The translations under genes were made by a program, and so were the position numbers. A stretch of DNA of 64,000 bases from Theristus sp. LFF4_11 (Eukaryota > Nematoda > Chromadorea > Monhysterida > Xyalidae). Positions 11,369 through 24,500 of the stretch are shown piece after piece. Within the stretch, counting starts at the first letter, position 1. Each line of letters begins with the position of its first letter. The notes under the pieces were generated by a model that saw only the letters and a program-made list of their open reading frames with translations, was not told where the DNA came from and searched no databases. The stretch covers positions 1 through 64,000 of the forward strand of contig JASANC010004507.1 of the NCBI GenBank assembly GCA_030248135.1, written 5' to 3'.

Positions 11369-11992
11369 GCACGTTTTATGATATTACGCTCCAGTTAACT
11401 CACGCTCCAACATTGGATGTTCTCGGACATTGCTAAAACGGACCTAAACCTAAAAGCCAAACTAAAGCCTAAGCTTAAACAAAAGCTGTTCCTAACCTAA
11501 TCCTAACCTAAGCCAAGCCTTTTTAAGAAGCTAGAATGAAAATAACTGCGTTTTGAACGAGTTTTTGTTGAGGGCGGAGCGTGTGCACGCGCGCCAGTGG
11601 ATCATGAGCAATGAGCAATGCGGATGCGGGGCAGGTGCATATCATAATGAAGCGTTGCGGAAGAAAACGGGGTTAATAAAAGTGAGGAGTTGAGGAGCGC
11701 AACGCTTCATTATGATATGCACCTGCCCCGCATCCGCATTGCTCATTGCTCATCATGATCCACTGGCGCGCCTGCACACGCTCCGCCCTCAACAAAAACT
11801 CGTTCAAAACGCAGTTATTTTGATTCCTACTTCCTTAAAAAGGCTTGGCTTAGGTTAGGATTAGGTTAGGAACAGGTTTTGTTTAAGATTAGGCTTAGGT
11901 TTGGCTTTTAGGTTTAGGTCCGTTTTAGCAATGTCCGAGAACATCCAATGTGGGAGCGTGAGTTAACTGGAGCGTAATATCATAAAACGTGC
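11369..11992. repeat. 624-bp palindrome with TTAGG-like tracts
   Basis: The arms 11369-11659 and 11698-11992 are almost perfect inverted copies separated by a loop of about 38 nt. Each arm contains degenerate CCTAA/TTAGG tracts (for example CCTAACCTAATCCTAACC at 11485), a GGCGGAGCGTGTGCACGCGC block and a GAGCAATGAGCAATGC block. The nematode telomere repeat is TTAGGC, so the tracts are telomere-like but irregular. A single arm of the same repeat, split by transposons, lies at 57540-57630 plus 59107-59215, and related TTAGG tracts lie at 15185, 58590 and 62880. It may be a terminal-palindrome transposon or a satellite unit. Confidence 0.85.
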
Positions 11993-13780
11993 AAATCGTT
12001 GTAGGATGTAGGCTGACCTTGAGGCGTGGAGCGTAATGCTTCTTTATTCAAAACGCACGCGCACGGGCATCGGCATCGCACCTGCACTTTCCAATGAGCA
12101 TGCAGCACACGCTCCGAACCTTACTTTTACACATGCTCCGATCTTAGGTGATTAGGAAAAACACCTAAACGTCCCTAACAATCACTGCACACAGCAAGGA
12201 GCAATGAAACGTCAATTTTTCTGAAACAAGTAATGAAACGGAATATGCTTTTGAAAATCGGTTCGAACTTTATTCACGATTTTATTCATTATATCCACAC
12301 GATGCCGAGCAGCTGACTGAACGATCAAACGAAAAATCTTTATCTGTCGAATCTGAGTGTTGTGCAGGACTGTGCAGGCGTTTGACCGGTTGTGCTGCCG
12401 CAAATTATTAGGTTGATTGATCTTGAGCCAGTTGAGCCGAGACGTGCAGACTTCCGATCTGAGAGTAATGCTGGTTCTATTTGGTCGAATTGTATGACTC
12501 GTGACAATGTGGCTCTAATCATCATCGTCATTGATTCATCATTCTGATCATCATCGGTCTCGTGTAAACGGCGAATTGAGTTTCTCAGTTTATTGAGAAC
12601 TGTGATATCGCACCAAAGTTCGACTAAAATTCCAAATGAGTTTCTCCGCCAAAAACGAAACAGATGATTATTTCAGGTTGCTTCAAGATGTTTGCTTGTG
12701 TTCGAACTCAACTTACTTCCTCAATTCAGCAACTCCGCCGACGACACCACAAGACTCACTCCACTCTCCCTGCCACGTTCGCCAGGACCCGATCGAGCCT
12801 GTTTGTTTCACTCAGCAGCGTCCACCCCATTCCCATCGCCGTTAATTTGTTTCACTCTCACGCGCAACCCCCGTCACCTCGCCCACTCCCTGGAATTTTG
12901 CCCACCCTGTTCCATTTCTGTTTGTCTTGCTCTTGGTTCATTCCAGTGTCTATTCGTTTGAGACCCGTCGATTTTTGTTTTGTTTATTTCCAGACATTTG
13001 CAAACTAACAAGTACAATAACCAATACAAAATAAAAATTTCTAGAGCGCATTATATTCTACGCTATAAAGTATAAAGTAGGCAAACCGTTGAGGAGTAGG
13101 GTTCAGTAGCGAAAGTGCGGGGGGGTGGGGGGTCCACCCCCCCCTCAGCCGAAAATCCTGCCCGTGCACGGGCAGATACCCGTGTACCCCCCTCCACCCT
13201 TTACCTCGACACGGGTACTAGACTCCCCCACCCCCCTCCGCGAGAAAACACTGGATCGCACCCCCCCCCCTCCGGAGTGCTACATTATGAAAGAAATGCA
13301 CATGCATCTTCATCAAAAATCCATTCCACTGGCACGGGTGCAGCGGCTGCACACGCACAGTATCTATTCATCTGTGGGGAAGTGTCGGGACTCTTATGTA
13401 AAACTTCTTGATGCAGAAAAGAAATCAGAAAACAAACCAAAACGATGAACTGATTTCATTCACCGTTACGGTATCAGTTTCTTTTTCAACTCATCCGTTT
13501 TTAGTGTTCCCAACGGTTGTTATGGAGCCCTGTCTGTCTGTTCCCTCTTCCAAGCAACAGTTGGTGATGTGTTCTGTTCTGTTTGACTTGACTGTCGGGC
13601 TCGGGCTCGGGCTTTCATTTTTGAAAATCGGCTGAAATTAATTTTCAGTAATATTTTGCTTGGCTCCTGTTCCAGTTCAGAGATCCTCCGATTTCCGTCT
13701 GCGATTACTGCCTGTTCGGACTGTGCCCTGAGTGAGTTTAGCTGCCACAATTTTTTTCATGATGATGCACAAAGTTTTAA
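11993..13780. other. Intergenic between DBF4 and WDR81
   Basis: Divergent spacer. 12000-12190 carries further GGAGCGTAATGCTTC-type sequence related to the palindrome arms. The frames at 12636-12961 and 13115-13448 show no recognisable domain. 13118-13275 is rich in G and C runs. Confidence 0.45.
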
Positions 13781-14060
13781 ACAACCAATCGAAATGAGCG
13801 TCCAGAAATTTTTCGTCGTGGTAGCCAGGTGCAACCACCAATCAGCGTGCCGAGAAGATTCGTTTTTCATTTTTCCTGGGTTAACCAATCAGCGTGATAG
13901 ATTCTCGTTTTCTTATTTGTTTTCTGGGCTATCCATCCAATCAGGTGCGATCAACTAACCGACCATCATTTAAGTTTTCTGTTTATGGTCGTCGTGATCC
14001 TGTGCATCGTGCAACCAATCACAAATCAATTCAATTCAATTCAACCAATCACCGTTTTTC
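13781..14060. repeat. Cluster of CCAATCA motifs
   Basis: About six copies of CCAATCA or close variants occur here at irregular spacing (near 13786, 13837, 13885, 13935, 14020 and 14046). Two are AACCAATCAGCGTG or CACCAATCAGCGTGC. The same motif recurs inside MITEs and introns across the window. I do not know whether this cluster is a decayed tandem repeat or a regulatory array. Confidence 0.55.
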
Positions 14061-14340
14061 TGGTTTAACCAACCAGGGCGGCCTTTTTCGCCATTGGGAT
14101 CGCGGACAACGGCCGAAAGCCCATGAACGGCGCAACTTTCTTTTCAGCTTCTGCAACACGTTTCTTGATCAAAGAAGTTGCAACATGGAACTGCATTTTC
14201 TTTGCTTTGAACCAAACGAAAGAAAACTACAAATTAATTGGCTGGCACACCTTTCTAAAACATCTTTCAAGCGTGATTGCTTATAATTCACGCTCTGCTT
14301 TTCTTTTTGCTGTTTAGTACAAAATATTTCTTTCCCTATG

Positions 14341-14953
14341 TACAATCGAACTCAATAAAATATGGAATCAGCTGATTGGTCGGCCGAGGGGAGGCTGCTC
14401 ACACTCCGCACCCTTCTTTTTTCGTGGATTTGGATTCTATTGAAACGTGTTTCTTTTGAATGAGTGTGAATTTCCAGCACCCTTTTCACGCTAAAAATAA
14501 ACTGAAAATATTAGAGATTGCAAAATTTAGAATCAACAGCTCAAAATGTAGTTTTTGTTTGATGACGACGACGACGTCGTCGCTTAATTTTTGCGTCTGA
14601 ACTAAAAGACAAAAGCCTGAAAGGAGTGCGCTGTGTATGGTTTGCTGCGTGCACCAAGTAAATGAACACAACAGCTTACCAAAAACCACTTGTTCACACG
14701 CAAAAATTAAGCGACGCCGTCGTCGTCAATAAAAAATGCATTTTGAGTTGTTGAATAAAAAATCTGAATTTCTCAGTCTCCAACCCTTTGAGTTTATTTT
14801 TAGCATGAAAAGGGTGCTGGAAATTCACATTCATTCAAAAGAAACACGTTTCAATAGAATCCAGATCCACGAAAAAAGAAGGATGCGGAGTGTGAGCAGC
14901 CTCCTCTCTGCCGACCAATCAGCTGATTCCACATTTTATTGAGTGCGACTGTA
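14341..14953. mobile_element. Long foldback relative of the CAGTCGAACTC MITE
   Basis: The arms of about 270 nt (14341-14610 and 14690-14953) are near-perfect inverted copies with a loop of roughly 80 nt. The tips are TACAATCGAACTCAATAAAA and the complement ending GACTGTA, matching the 173-bp MITE family, and both carry the GAATCAGCTGATTGG block just inside. The inner arm includes a GACGACGACGACGTCGTCG palindrome. There is no coding capacity. Confidence 0.85.
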
Positions 14954-15089
14954 GGCCAACCCACCCCCCCCTCACGGTGGTCAATCTCATCTCAATTTTT
15001 TTTCCAAAAATACCGTAATTTTTGTATTTTTCTTGACGTTTGTGTCTGTCCCTGCATAGATTTTGTTGTTTCTGACCGTACGGCTTCAT

Positions 15090-15260
15090 ATTTAAAAGTA
15101 CATGTACGGTGGAGGTGGTCCTCTTCCTCTTTAACACAGGAAAGAAAAAAATGCGAAAACCAATTTGATCCTTTTTCACCTTATAAAAAAGGCTTGGCTT
15201 AGGATTAGGATTAGATTTACGATTAGGAACCTACAACGACTTTATTGCAAGCATCATCTG
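15090..15260. repeat. Dispersed repeat with TTAGGATTAGG tract
   Basis: It runs from a GGTGGAGGTGGTCC block through AAAGGCTTGGCTTAGGATT to GGAACCTACAACGACTTTAT. An inverted copy lies at 62855-62990 in the CUEDC1 gene, and the last third recurs twice at 58590-58690 inside a hAT-like element. Confidence 0.7.
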
Positions 15261-15339
15261 ATCAAAAATCAAAAATCATTTTTTCAAAATTTTTAAATAT
15301 ATGAATACCAATCGTTTCTGACCAAACAAGCAGCTTTCG

Positions 15340-15515
15340 AAGTTTCGAACTTCGAAGAACCACATTTGATATGCAAGCGCCTCCCGGATGACTCCCGTAT
15401 GGCGGAAGTCGGAACTTTTGTTTATTTACCCCTTTTCCAAACCGTTTTGCGGTGTACCCTTTCACCCAACCCCACCGCCCACCCCCCCACGTCTTCCGTA
15501 ACCCTAGGCCGGAGC
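15340..15515. repeat. Partial hAT-derived segment upstream of WDR81
   Basis: The segment with GAAGAACCACATTTGATATG, CGCCTCCCGGATGACTCC and CCCCTTTTCCAAACCG matches the interior of the TAGGGTTGTT elements at 56251 and 57631. A CCCTAG end lies at 15502-15507. It stops about 40 nt before the WDR81 start codon. Confidence 0.6.
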
Positions 15516-15520
15516 GATTC

Positions 15521-15529
15521 TCTTTCCAG
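15521..15529 (+). promoter_or_regulatory. Candidate trans-splice acceptor of WDR81
   Basis: TCTTTCCAG is a good 3' splice site 26 nt upstream of the WDR81 start codon with no donor needed between them. In nematodes such a site commonly receives a spliced leader. This is inference only; it could also be the acceptor of a non-coding first exon. Confidence 0.35.
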
Positions 15530-15554
15530 GAACTTCTTAGTTAGATTTAACAAC

Positions 15555-18500
15555 ATGACGGATTCGGCGGCCGTCGTCCACGCTTTTCCATCAAGCGCAA
15601 CGGACATATTGGTGAACATCGCTTCGCAAGTTCGTCGGTTCGTTTCGGAGAATCTCGAGCGAAGCAATAAAAATCATGACGACGACGTTTTGGAAGCAAT
15701 GGAAATTCCACTGAACATCGCCAGGAAACTGAATGACAGCAATCAAGTTCGCTCTCACTCTTTGTGGGCTCGCGTGCGCGTCGTTCCCGACATTTCTGTT
15801 CCACGGTGCTCGTTGTCGTGAGTTTTTGTGTCTGTGTTTATAAATTGTGAACACTGAATAGCATAATTGTTCAGAGCGGGGGTTCAGGAATCATAGCACA
15901 AAATACCGCGCGTACCAAAATGTCGTACGTAACGCGAAGTTATGTCATTGACAATCGCCATGTTCCGTTGTTCCTTCCAATCCAATTCACAATGACCAGG
16001 AGAGCAATCTATCAGTTTCGGTTCGGCAACTCAATGTCACGAACAATGTCTTCGTTTTCCAGCGTTTCACACGGAGAGCCAATCCGCAAAAGTGACAACC
16101 GGTGCCGTTTTAGGGAACATGAGCTGACACCAGCTGAATTCGTTCAGTGTGCACATCAGAGCAAGCTGCTTTCGTCGTTGATTGATCTGCGCAAAAATCT
16201 GTTTGAGTTACGAAAAGAAGATGAAGTTTGTTTCATTCAGCAAACATTTAGCAAACATGTGGAAATGCAAGCATGCTCATTGGCTGCATTTTGAATTTTA
16301 CCCGCTCATTGGTTGTGCCAAAGTAAGGGAAATGTAAACAGTCAATCAGTCAATGAAACTGTTACTTATCTATGTGCGCATTGAGTCTCGCGACCAAAAT
16401 AAATGATAATAATATGTTAAGTGTATGGCATAGGTTACGTTTTTTGCCTTTTATTTTGGTTCCGCCAAGAGAAAACGTGTGTATGCTGCAAAAAGGGAGA
16501 AAAGACTAAAACTTTTGATCAATCACACATTTACTTCATTCTGACAGAACCGGAACAGAACACACCAACTCAAAACTAAAAAATGTACACGGTGTACACT
16601 TAAAAATTTGCTCATACACCTAGAACATTGCAGCTACAGTCGAACTCTAAATTATAGTGAATAAGCTGATTGGTTGGGATTACGGTACGCTGCTTTCTGT
16701 GCAGACCACACTTTATCCCCACAGCAATGTCTGCACAGAAAGCATGCGTACCGTAATCCCTAGATAATACACCCAAAATACTGATGATAATATCCCATGC
16801 ACCTTAGATTTTTCACTAAAAAACCTTGATGCAACCAATCAGCATGCCTGAATCAAGTGCAGCCAACACACATTCGCTCTTTTTTACAAATGTTGTTTGA
16901 ACGTAATGTTATTCAGCTGATTCTTTCTGCTTAAAGCTCGCGCGCTGATTGGCTGTATTGCTGTTGAAACTACCACAAATAGCTTTTATGCGAAAGTCCG
17001 GCAACAAGTCTTTCTTCGTGTCTGCCAGACAACGTTATCTCTGCCTTTTCAACGTTTCACAAAAAGCTTCCAGATTACCGCAACAACAATCGATCCAAGT
17101 ACCGTAGTACCGCTGTGCAGCGCACTACGTCGCGGGTTCAACGTGCCGTTCGTGAATGTAGACCAGCTTGACGAGCCCGCTGTAGAGCTGCCGATCAGTT
17201 TCGGCAATGGAACCGATCAAAATTGCACTTGCACGATTTGCAATTGCAGCGACCTTTTCTACTGTGTTGTTGCGTATTCCGGTCGGAATTACGCGGTTGA
17301 GATCGACCGAAACTCGCACGATGGCTCATTTTCGTCGCTTCGAAATCTGGTCACTTATCATCCGCAGTACTTGGCGACGTCGCCGATTGTGAGTTTTTTG
17401 GTTGTTTTGTTGTTTGCGTTTGTTTTGCTAGTTTAGAGTACTCTGTATTTTAGAGTTTTGTTTTTTGTGCATGTTTGTTTTGCTTTCTTGCTTGTTTTCT
17501 TGAATCCACCTCGAGCAAATGTTGACCATTGGATGAACCGGAACAGTTCTTCAACTTTAATATCAATCCAAGTTGATGTTAAAATCCAAGTTTTTGTCGA
17601 GCTTGTTAAATTGTATTCAAGGCTTGCGTTGGGTAAAGAAAGACAAAACTGCACAAGTTGGCAGAAAATATTCGAATTACCTAGTCACCCTAGTGTAGAG
17701 CAAAGTCGGGTGTTTTTGATCGAGATCAAAGTTTCGCTAGATATTTACTTGTATTTACAGTTGTCCATTTTATCTTCAAACCAAAAATTGGTCAATTTCC
17801 ATCTAAAATCTTGCGGGTTTTCCATGTTCAGCACCTATCGTTCGTCGTCTACCAAATGCTGTGCGCACTACGTTGCACGCTACATCGTGGTTGTGTCATT
17901 CCGAACCGACTGACGTTGGATTCGTTTGATATCGACGACAGAAATGTGCTGCGAATGGAGTTGTTGAATTGTTTTGTGGATGCTGGCAATTCTAAAACTC
18001 AAGATACTGGAGATCATAATCAAAATAATGTCCGAGATCAAGATGAAATCTCCGCGGAAATCGGTTCCGATTTGACTGAGAAATGGTATGGTGCGTTTAT
18101 TTTTCTGGTTGCGCGCCTGATCAGCCGCATCTTGATGTAAATAGGTACGAAAAATGGCACACAATTCTTGATTGTCGCTCATGTGTGTGGCCATGTGTCT
18201 GTTCATACATACATACAAGAATTATGAGCCAGTGTGCGTGGATCTGACGGTTTTGGTCAACATCTGACTTGGAGTTTGCTGACAATTCACTGTTTAACCG
18301 CACCGTTAAATTAATCTCTACAATTTACAAACAAGTGAAGTAATAACAAGCTCAAGTGATTTTAGACATGGCTGATCATCGGTTTAGAGACCAAGTTGAT
18401 AACCAACTGTTGACCAAAAAGAGCAAAAACAAAATTTCAAAGTGTTTTCTGCCCATTTCAGCTCCCAACAGATTCCCCCATCCGTGTGTCCCTGGCTTCA

Positions 18501-21500
18501 ACGTCCCTTATGGCACGCTACGGATGCGTGGGTGCGAAGTGAGCTGTCGAATTTCGATTATCTTTGGGTGTTGAACGTTTTTGCCAATCGCGTTGCCGGC
18601 CAGCCCGATAATCACCCGATATTCCCGTGGGTGGTTGATTTCACGCTGGCGGAAGGTGAGAGTATTTGGGGCAGGCTTTACATGAAGGTTCATTTTTAAT
18701 TTTTGACTGTGAAATGGCGCACAGAGTTCGTGTTTTGCTGTGCTGACCAGGCAGCCCAATCGAATGCTCAGAATCAACGGTGCCCTTGTTTTTCGATTCT
18801 GCTATCTTAGTATTAGTATACTAGAGTTAAATATGTGTGAGCGGCGGACCCAGGAAGCCGAGCAGCAGGGAACCTTGTTTATTGTACAAAACTATTTTCT
18901 CCAGATTAGTGATGGCACGTGAAAAATTTTCGAATTTTTACGGTAATTTTTTCGGAAAAATTTCCGGAATTTTTTTCACGCTTAAAATAAATTGTCTTAA
19001 TTTTGCCTAACTTTTTACTTAAAATTTTAATTTTTTACAACCATTTTTTTGTTTTTAAATGAGAGGAATAATGTTAGATTCCGATTAGGGCTCGTGCGTG
19101 CGTGTTTTTATTAACTATTTATTACTTTATGTCCCTTTCCCTGCCCATTTCTAACCCCCAAATTCATCTTTATCTCTCTGCCCCAAATTGCTGATGACGG
19201 CCGACGACGTTCTTTTCTCTTCTACCATTATTAACATTTCAAGTGACTTTCATCAGGATTTGTTGGCTGTTGTCTTAAATGCTTGTTTTCTGATATTTGA
19301 TTGATTGATATTGTATTGTTTTGTTCATTTTCTTTTCTTTTCATTCACTAAACCTTGACTCAAGCTGTCATGACTCAGTGATTCGAGAGAGGCATATCAC
19401 TTATGAGACCACCCCTCTTCTGCATATGATGTTGGCCGGCCGAAATGCAGAGAACCATCATGCAAATTTTGACACGGCGAAAGTTTGGATTTTGTTCTCT
19501 ATCTGTTACATTGGCTGGTGCTTTTTAGTTTCTTTGATTTACTTTGTGATCTTGAAAAAAAGCGTTGCTGTTTTCTTTTGTCAGATACACTGCTCACTGT
19601 TGTTGTTTGTTCATCGTGCTTCTTATGTGTTTGAAGGCAAGGCAATCAATCCGGTCATTTCGTTGTTTTTTTTTGCTTCATCTCGTCGTATCGTGTTGCA
19701 TTTACGGGCCCCCACTTGTTGTTTGTTTGAGCTTACATTTGTAAAAATCATGAAGTATTGATACCCAATAAACTTAGAACACGCGTTTTATTTTTTTTAT
19801 TATTTCAGCCACCTTAAAAAGATTACAACAGCCATTTTTTGGTTCAAACGCCACTAATTTTCAGGAAAATTTCCTCCTGCATCATTTGTTTTTATGGAAA
19901 ATGCTCATTTGGTCATTTTTTGATCGCGTGAAAAATTGGAAAAGTTACCGTATTTTTTCGGTAAAATTTCCGGAAATTTTTCACGAAATTATATGTTTCC
20001 GAAAAATTCCACCTCTACTCCAAATCCAGGTGGTTGGCGTGACTTGACCAAGACGAAATACCGTCTGACGAAAGGTGATCGCCAGCTGGACCTGTCTTAT
20101 CAAGGTGGACCAATCAGTGTGCCGCATTCAAACGAGTCCAGTCATACAACAGTGCCGCACCACGTTTCGGAGCTGTTGTCGGATATTGGCTATTTCGTTT
20201 ATATGGCGAGACGGGTGGATAAGGCGACGCTTTGCAGACATGTGAGACAACAGGTGAGCGCTTTTTATTTTGATTTTTAAGAAAGTGCCTTTCTACTGTG
20301 TGGTTTGGTGATTGATTGAGGCTGTATTGGGTGTGCTGATGTGGTTGTTGGGTTGGTATTGAACAGGCCGACTGGCCGAACCAGATTTTATTGCGGTGAA
20401 TTCGAAAAGTTGCAGACTCGTGTATTTCGGATTACTCTCCTGCTATTTGATGCCACAAAATTTAAACTAAATGAACACAACTTTTTACTTTGGAGGACAT
20501 CTTCGCACGACAGCCAATCTACTTTCCGAAAGTAAATCTACTTTCAAAGCCAGCTGAGAACTATAATAATAATATTCACTGGTCGCTGTTCTTTAACACT
20601 GTTCTCTTCATGTTTTCATAACACGCCTGTAATCACCGAAACACCCTCTCTCGCACACACTTTCCAGCAGGTTTTTTAACGTGCATATGTCATGACCTGC
20701 ATAGTGCAAATAAAAATTTTGCCATGCAGGTAGAAATATGGAGCTACCTAACTGCACCATGCAGGTAATACATGTGTACTCGATTTTCACTTTTCCAGTT
20801 AATTTTCCGAAAAAAATCGTGGGTTGCGTTGCGCGAAAAAGCTACAGTCAACTGTAATTTTTTAACTCACTTCAATGTTCAAAGAGGCGTTTCAACAAAC
20901 TTTAAAATTTATAGAATTTTTTGCATTTATGGAATAAAAAATTGACTGAAAACTTTTCATGCAGGTAAAAGTTGCTCCATGCAGGTAAGAATTGGGAGCT
21001 ACCTGCACCGGTGCAGGTCGCCTTTTTTACTAAGAAAACCTTGTTTTCCAGTGGGTGCCAGCAGAATACCCGATCAGCATGCGTCGTCTCTACGAGTGGA
21101 CACCAGACGAGTGTATCCCCGAGTTCTACTCGGATGCGTCCATCTTTCACTCGGTGCACTCGGACATGCCGGATCTCGAGTTGCCCGAGTGGTGCGTCGC
21201 TCAAGCGAGCAGCAGCAGCGCTGAGACGTTCGTACGGTGGCATCGTGCAATGCTGGACTGCGGCTGGGTCGGCGAACGACTGAACCACTGGATTGATCTC
21301 GTGTTCGGCTATAAGGTATTGGAAATGTTTGCTCATCTGGACACAAGGAAGGTCGGGAGTATGCGAATTTTTGGTGACGGTGTCCAGACTCGGACACTAG
21401 CAAATTGCGTCACATGGCGTTTTCATTGAATCGCTTTTTTTCATTTCAGCTAACCGGCGACGAGGCCATAGACGCGAAGAACGTTCACTTGTCGTTGGCC

Positions 21501-24500
21501 GACACCAGCCAATCCCGTAAACTGCGTCGCTGCACATGCCCAATTCAACTTTTCCATCAGGCACACCCGAGACGGTCGAAGCGACTAGTGGGTGTTATTC
21601 TTGGTTTTTAGTCGTTGTTGAATTTTGTTGGCGATGGAAGGAAACGAATTTTATGGCATGCTGTGCATCGGCTGAATAGCGCGTTCGCGCAGCCCACCCG
21701 GCAGCCTCGTGCAGTCGGTGTCGGTGTTGTTCACCACAACAATCAGTCAAATCGCAGTAAATGGAGGGACAGTAAATGAGACGTGAATAAACAACCGCAC
21801 AATTACCAAACGATCATGTTCATTTCATTTCATTTTATTTCGCGAACCGCAGAAACTCTGACAAAGCTGCAAGAACAGCGTATCAAACGGAGAGTTTTTT
21901 TAGACCTCACTGCAATCGTACGACCAAGTGATGGATAAAGTGATGCACCCATTGTACGAACTCTCAGAACGGCCCGTAAACTCCATGGAAACGGTTGACG
22001 GAGAGTTCACGCTGGAGGCCCTGTTGCGCGACATTTATGCTAAACATGTGCGTGTATCCATGGTTTTCTTTCAAGATGACCCAATCAGCGTGCCAAGCGG
22101 CGGTGCCAGGTCAAATGTCAAACACGTTACCCAAGCAACAAGTAGTTTGTTCGCCATTCCTGACGGTTGACAGTTCGTGAAACAAGACAAGATCGTGTCA
22201 AGTTGACACGTTGTTTGTTTGAATTTTTGTTTTGAATTGTTAAAAAAACATTGTTTCATATCCCCAGAAATTAGTAAATAATCAAAACGAAATTGTTGCA
22301 ATATCATTTTTGACGACCAGCTAATTAACGCTGATAAATTAGAAAACGGAAAGACGGTATTTTTAGGTAATTTGACAAAGAATAAATCAATATTTCGTTT
22401 TCAAGAAAGCGGCCAACACGAACGAGCACTTGTCGGATCTACTGCTGTCTTGCGGCGCACTTTTCGTCGAGCTCGTTTTGCCGCATCGATTCCGCTGTCT
22501 GCCGCGAAATGCCGGTTTGAACGATCGTGCAGAGCTGGCCAGAACGTTGCTCTCAAAATGTGAGCATGAAATACCGAGGTATAGTCTGTTTACCGTTAGT
22601 TTATCTTTTTATAACATGCAGAATTGTGGGAGAAAGCTTGCGTAGAATTTGGTACACTTTTTGATTTGTGCGCTGTGCGGTGCGCTTGTTGGCGACTTGG
22701 GGAACTGAAGAGCTTGGTGTTTCCGTGGTCTAGGCTTGCTGGTAAAACCGCGACTGCTGTCTGGCATTGGCATTAGTCTTGTCAGTCCGCAGCTCACAAT
22801 ACAAAAAACTGATGTTCAAATTTGTTACGTCATTGCGTGACCGCCACGCCACACAAACAAGCATACACAAGCAAACAACGTTTGACAATAACAATTATTG
22901 GGCACATTTTTTCTTTCAGATTTCTTCGAACTGCCGTGTCATTGCTGTTGAACGACGGCAGGCACCAGCATGCGACTTCGGTTGACTTGGTAAGCGGCTG
23001 TAACTGTGTATCACTGCGAAAACAGTGTGCTGACGAATGCAACACTGAGCTGCGCGTTGTGCGCTGTTTTCAGTGGCGCCACGATGCATGTGCGTCAACC
23101 GCCCACGCTCTGCCGACGGTGCTTCTGCAGCCGATGTTCACGGCGCTGCACACGCCGCACGTGGTGCCGCTGATAGTGCACTGGCTGCACAAGGACGCGT
23201 TGCTGCGGCGCCACTTGTCCAGAGCAGTGACGTTCACGCACTCTGACGGTGTGCTTCGCAGCTACGTTCACACCGGCTTGCATTCATGCATTTTGCGAGT
23301 GCATTTCAACGAAACTTTATCCGCAAGACTCTGACATTTGAAATTTGCGCGTGCGGAATTACTGAAACGCGTACCACTTTTTTGGGGTCGAGATTTTTCT
23401 CCTGAAGGCGGTGCACTGAACGAAAACACACCGATGATCACAAGCAAACACACAGGCACACGCGCCACTGCTGACGTCGTGTGTGCGTGCGGTTGTTTGT
23501 CTGTGATTGCACATCCGAAACCGTGAATTTCGCGTGTTTGTCAACGGTTTTGTGGATGTGTCCAAACACATGTGGCTTTCCATTTCGCAGACTGGGACAC
23601 CACAGAAGTGCAGTGCCTCCTAGACGACCGCGTAAACACGTTCGCTCGCATCGCCGCTCGTCTTCTGGCGGAAGTCGGTCGCCGCCAAACGGAACCAAGC
23701 GGCGATCAGTGCGTGCTCGACTGGTTGACCTCGTTTGTACTGCAGTTCGCGCAGTCCCCTCTCACCCGCGTTCTCACCCTGTGGTCGCTGTTTGGCCCGT
23801 TTGCACAATACCTCGGACCCGCGCGGGCGCACCGCCATTTTGCGAACGCATTGAAACGGGTCTATGATGTTGATGAGATGTGCACGTCGAAGATTTTGAA
23901 AGTGCGTTGGGGATTGAGGTTTTTTTAGCTTCAGTTGTGAGACAATTCGTGTATACGTAAAGTTTTTTGTTTGATTCTGCGGCTTTGTGCGTCTGCATGC
24001 TATTGCGTGGATAGGAAAACTGTTGCTTGTTCTGCGCGGCAATTCAAAAATTTTGAAATAGACCTGTCGTGTCTCGGGGACCACGATCACTGAGTACACA
24101 CTCTGCGTGCACCAGATAAAATGATAACTGCACAGGAGCCCATAAAACTGACAATAACTTTGTTGCTTTTATGCAAGCGCAGACCGGTATTGTGTTCATT
24201 TCATTTCGTTTCTGCCAATGTTCAGCTGTACCACCGTGCGTTTCTGCTGCAGCTGATCGTGAGACTGGGCACGGTCACGTTTGTGACTGAGTACTTGCCG
24301 TGTATTGTGGAAGCGGTCAGTGGGCTGCGTGACCACGCTGTGCTTACTGAGAAGCAGTGAGCGCGCTTTATGTTTTGAGGCTTTGTGTCGCTTTTTTAGT
24401 CGTTGATTGCTTGAACTGATTTTGATCCTTTTTCACCAATCAACTGAGAGTCCAATTCAAATTCAAGCTGGCTGAATGCAAGCACTTATGAATGACTTTA

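Noticed and set aside
12636..13008. Overlapping frames starting MSFSAKNETDDYF
   Set aside because: There is no domain, no supported splice partner and no phase link to either neighbouring gene.
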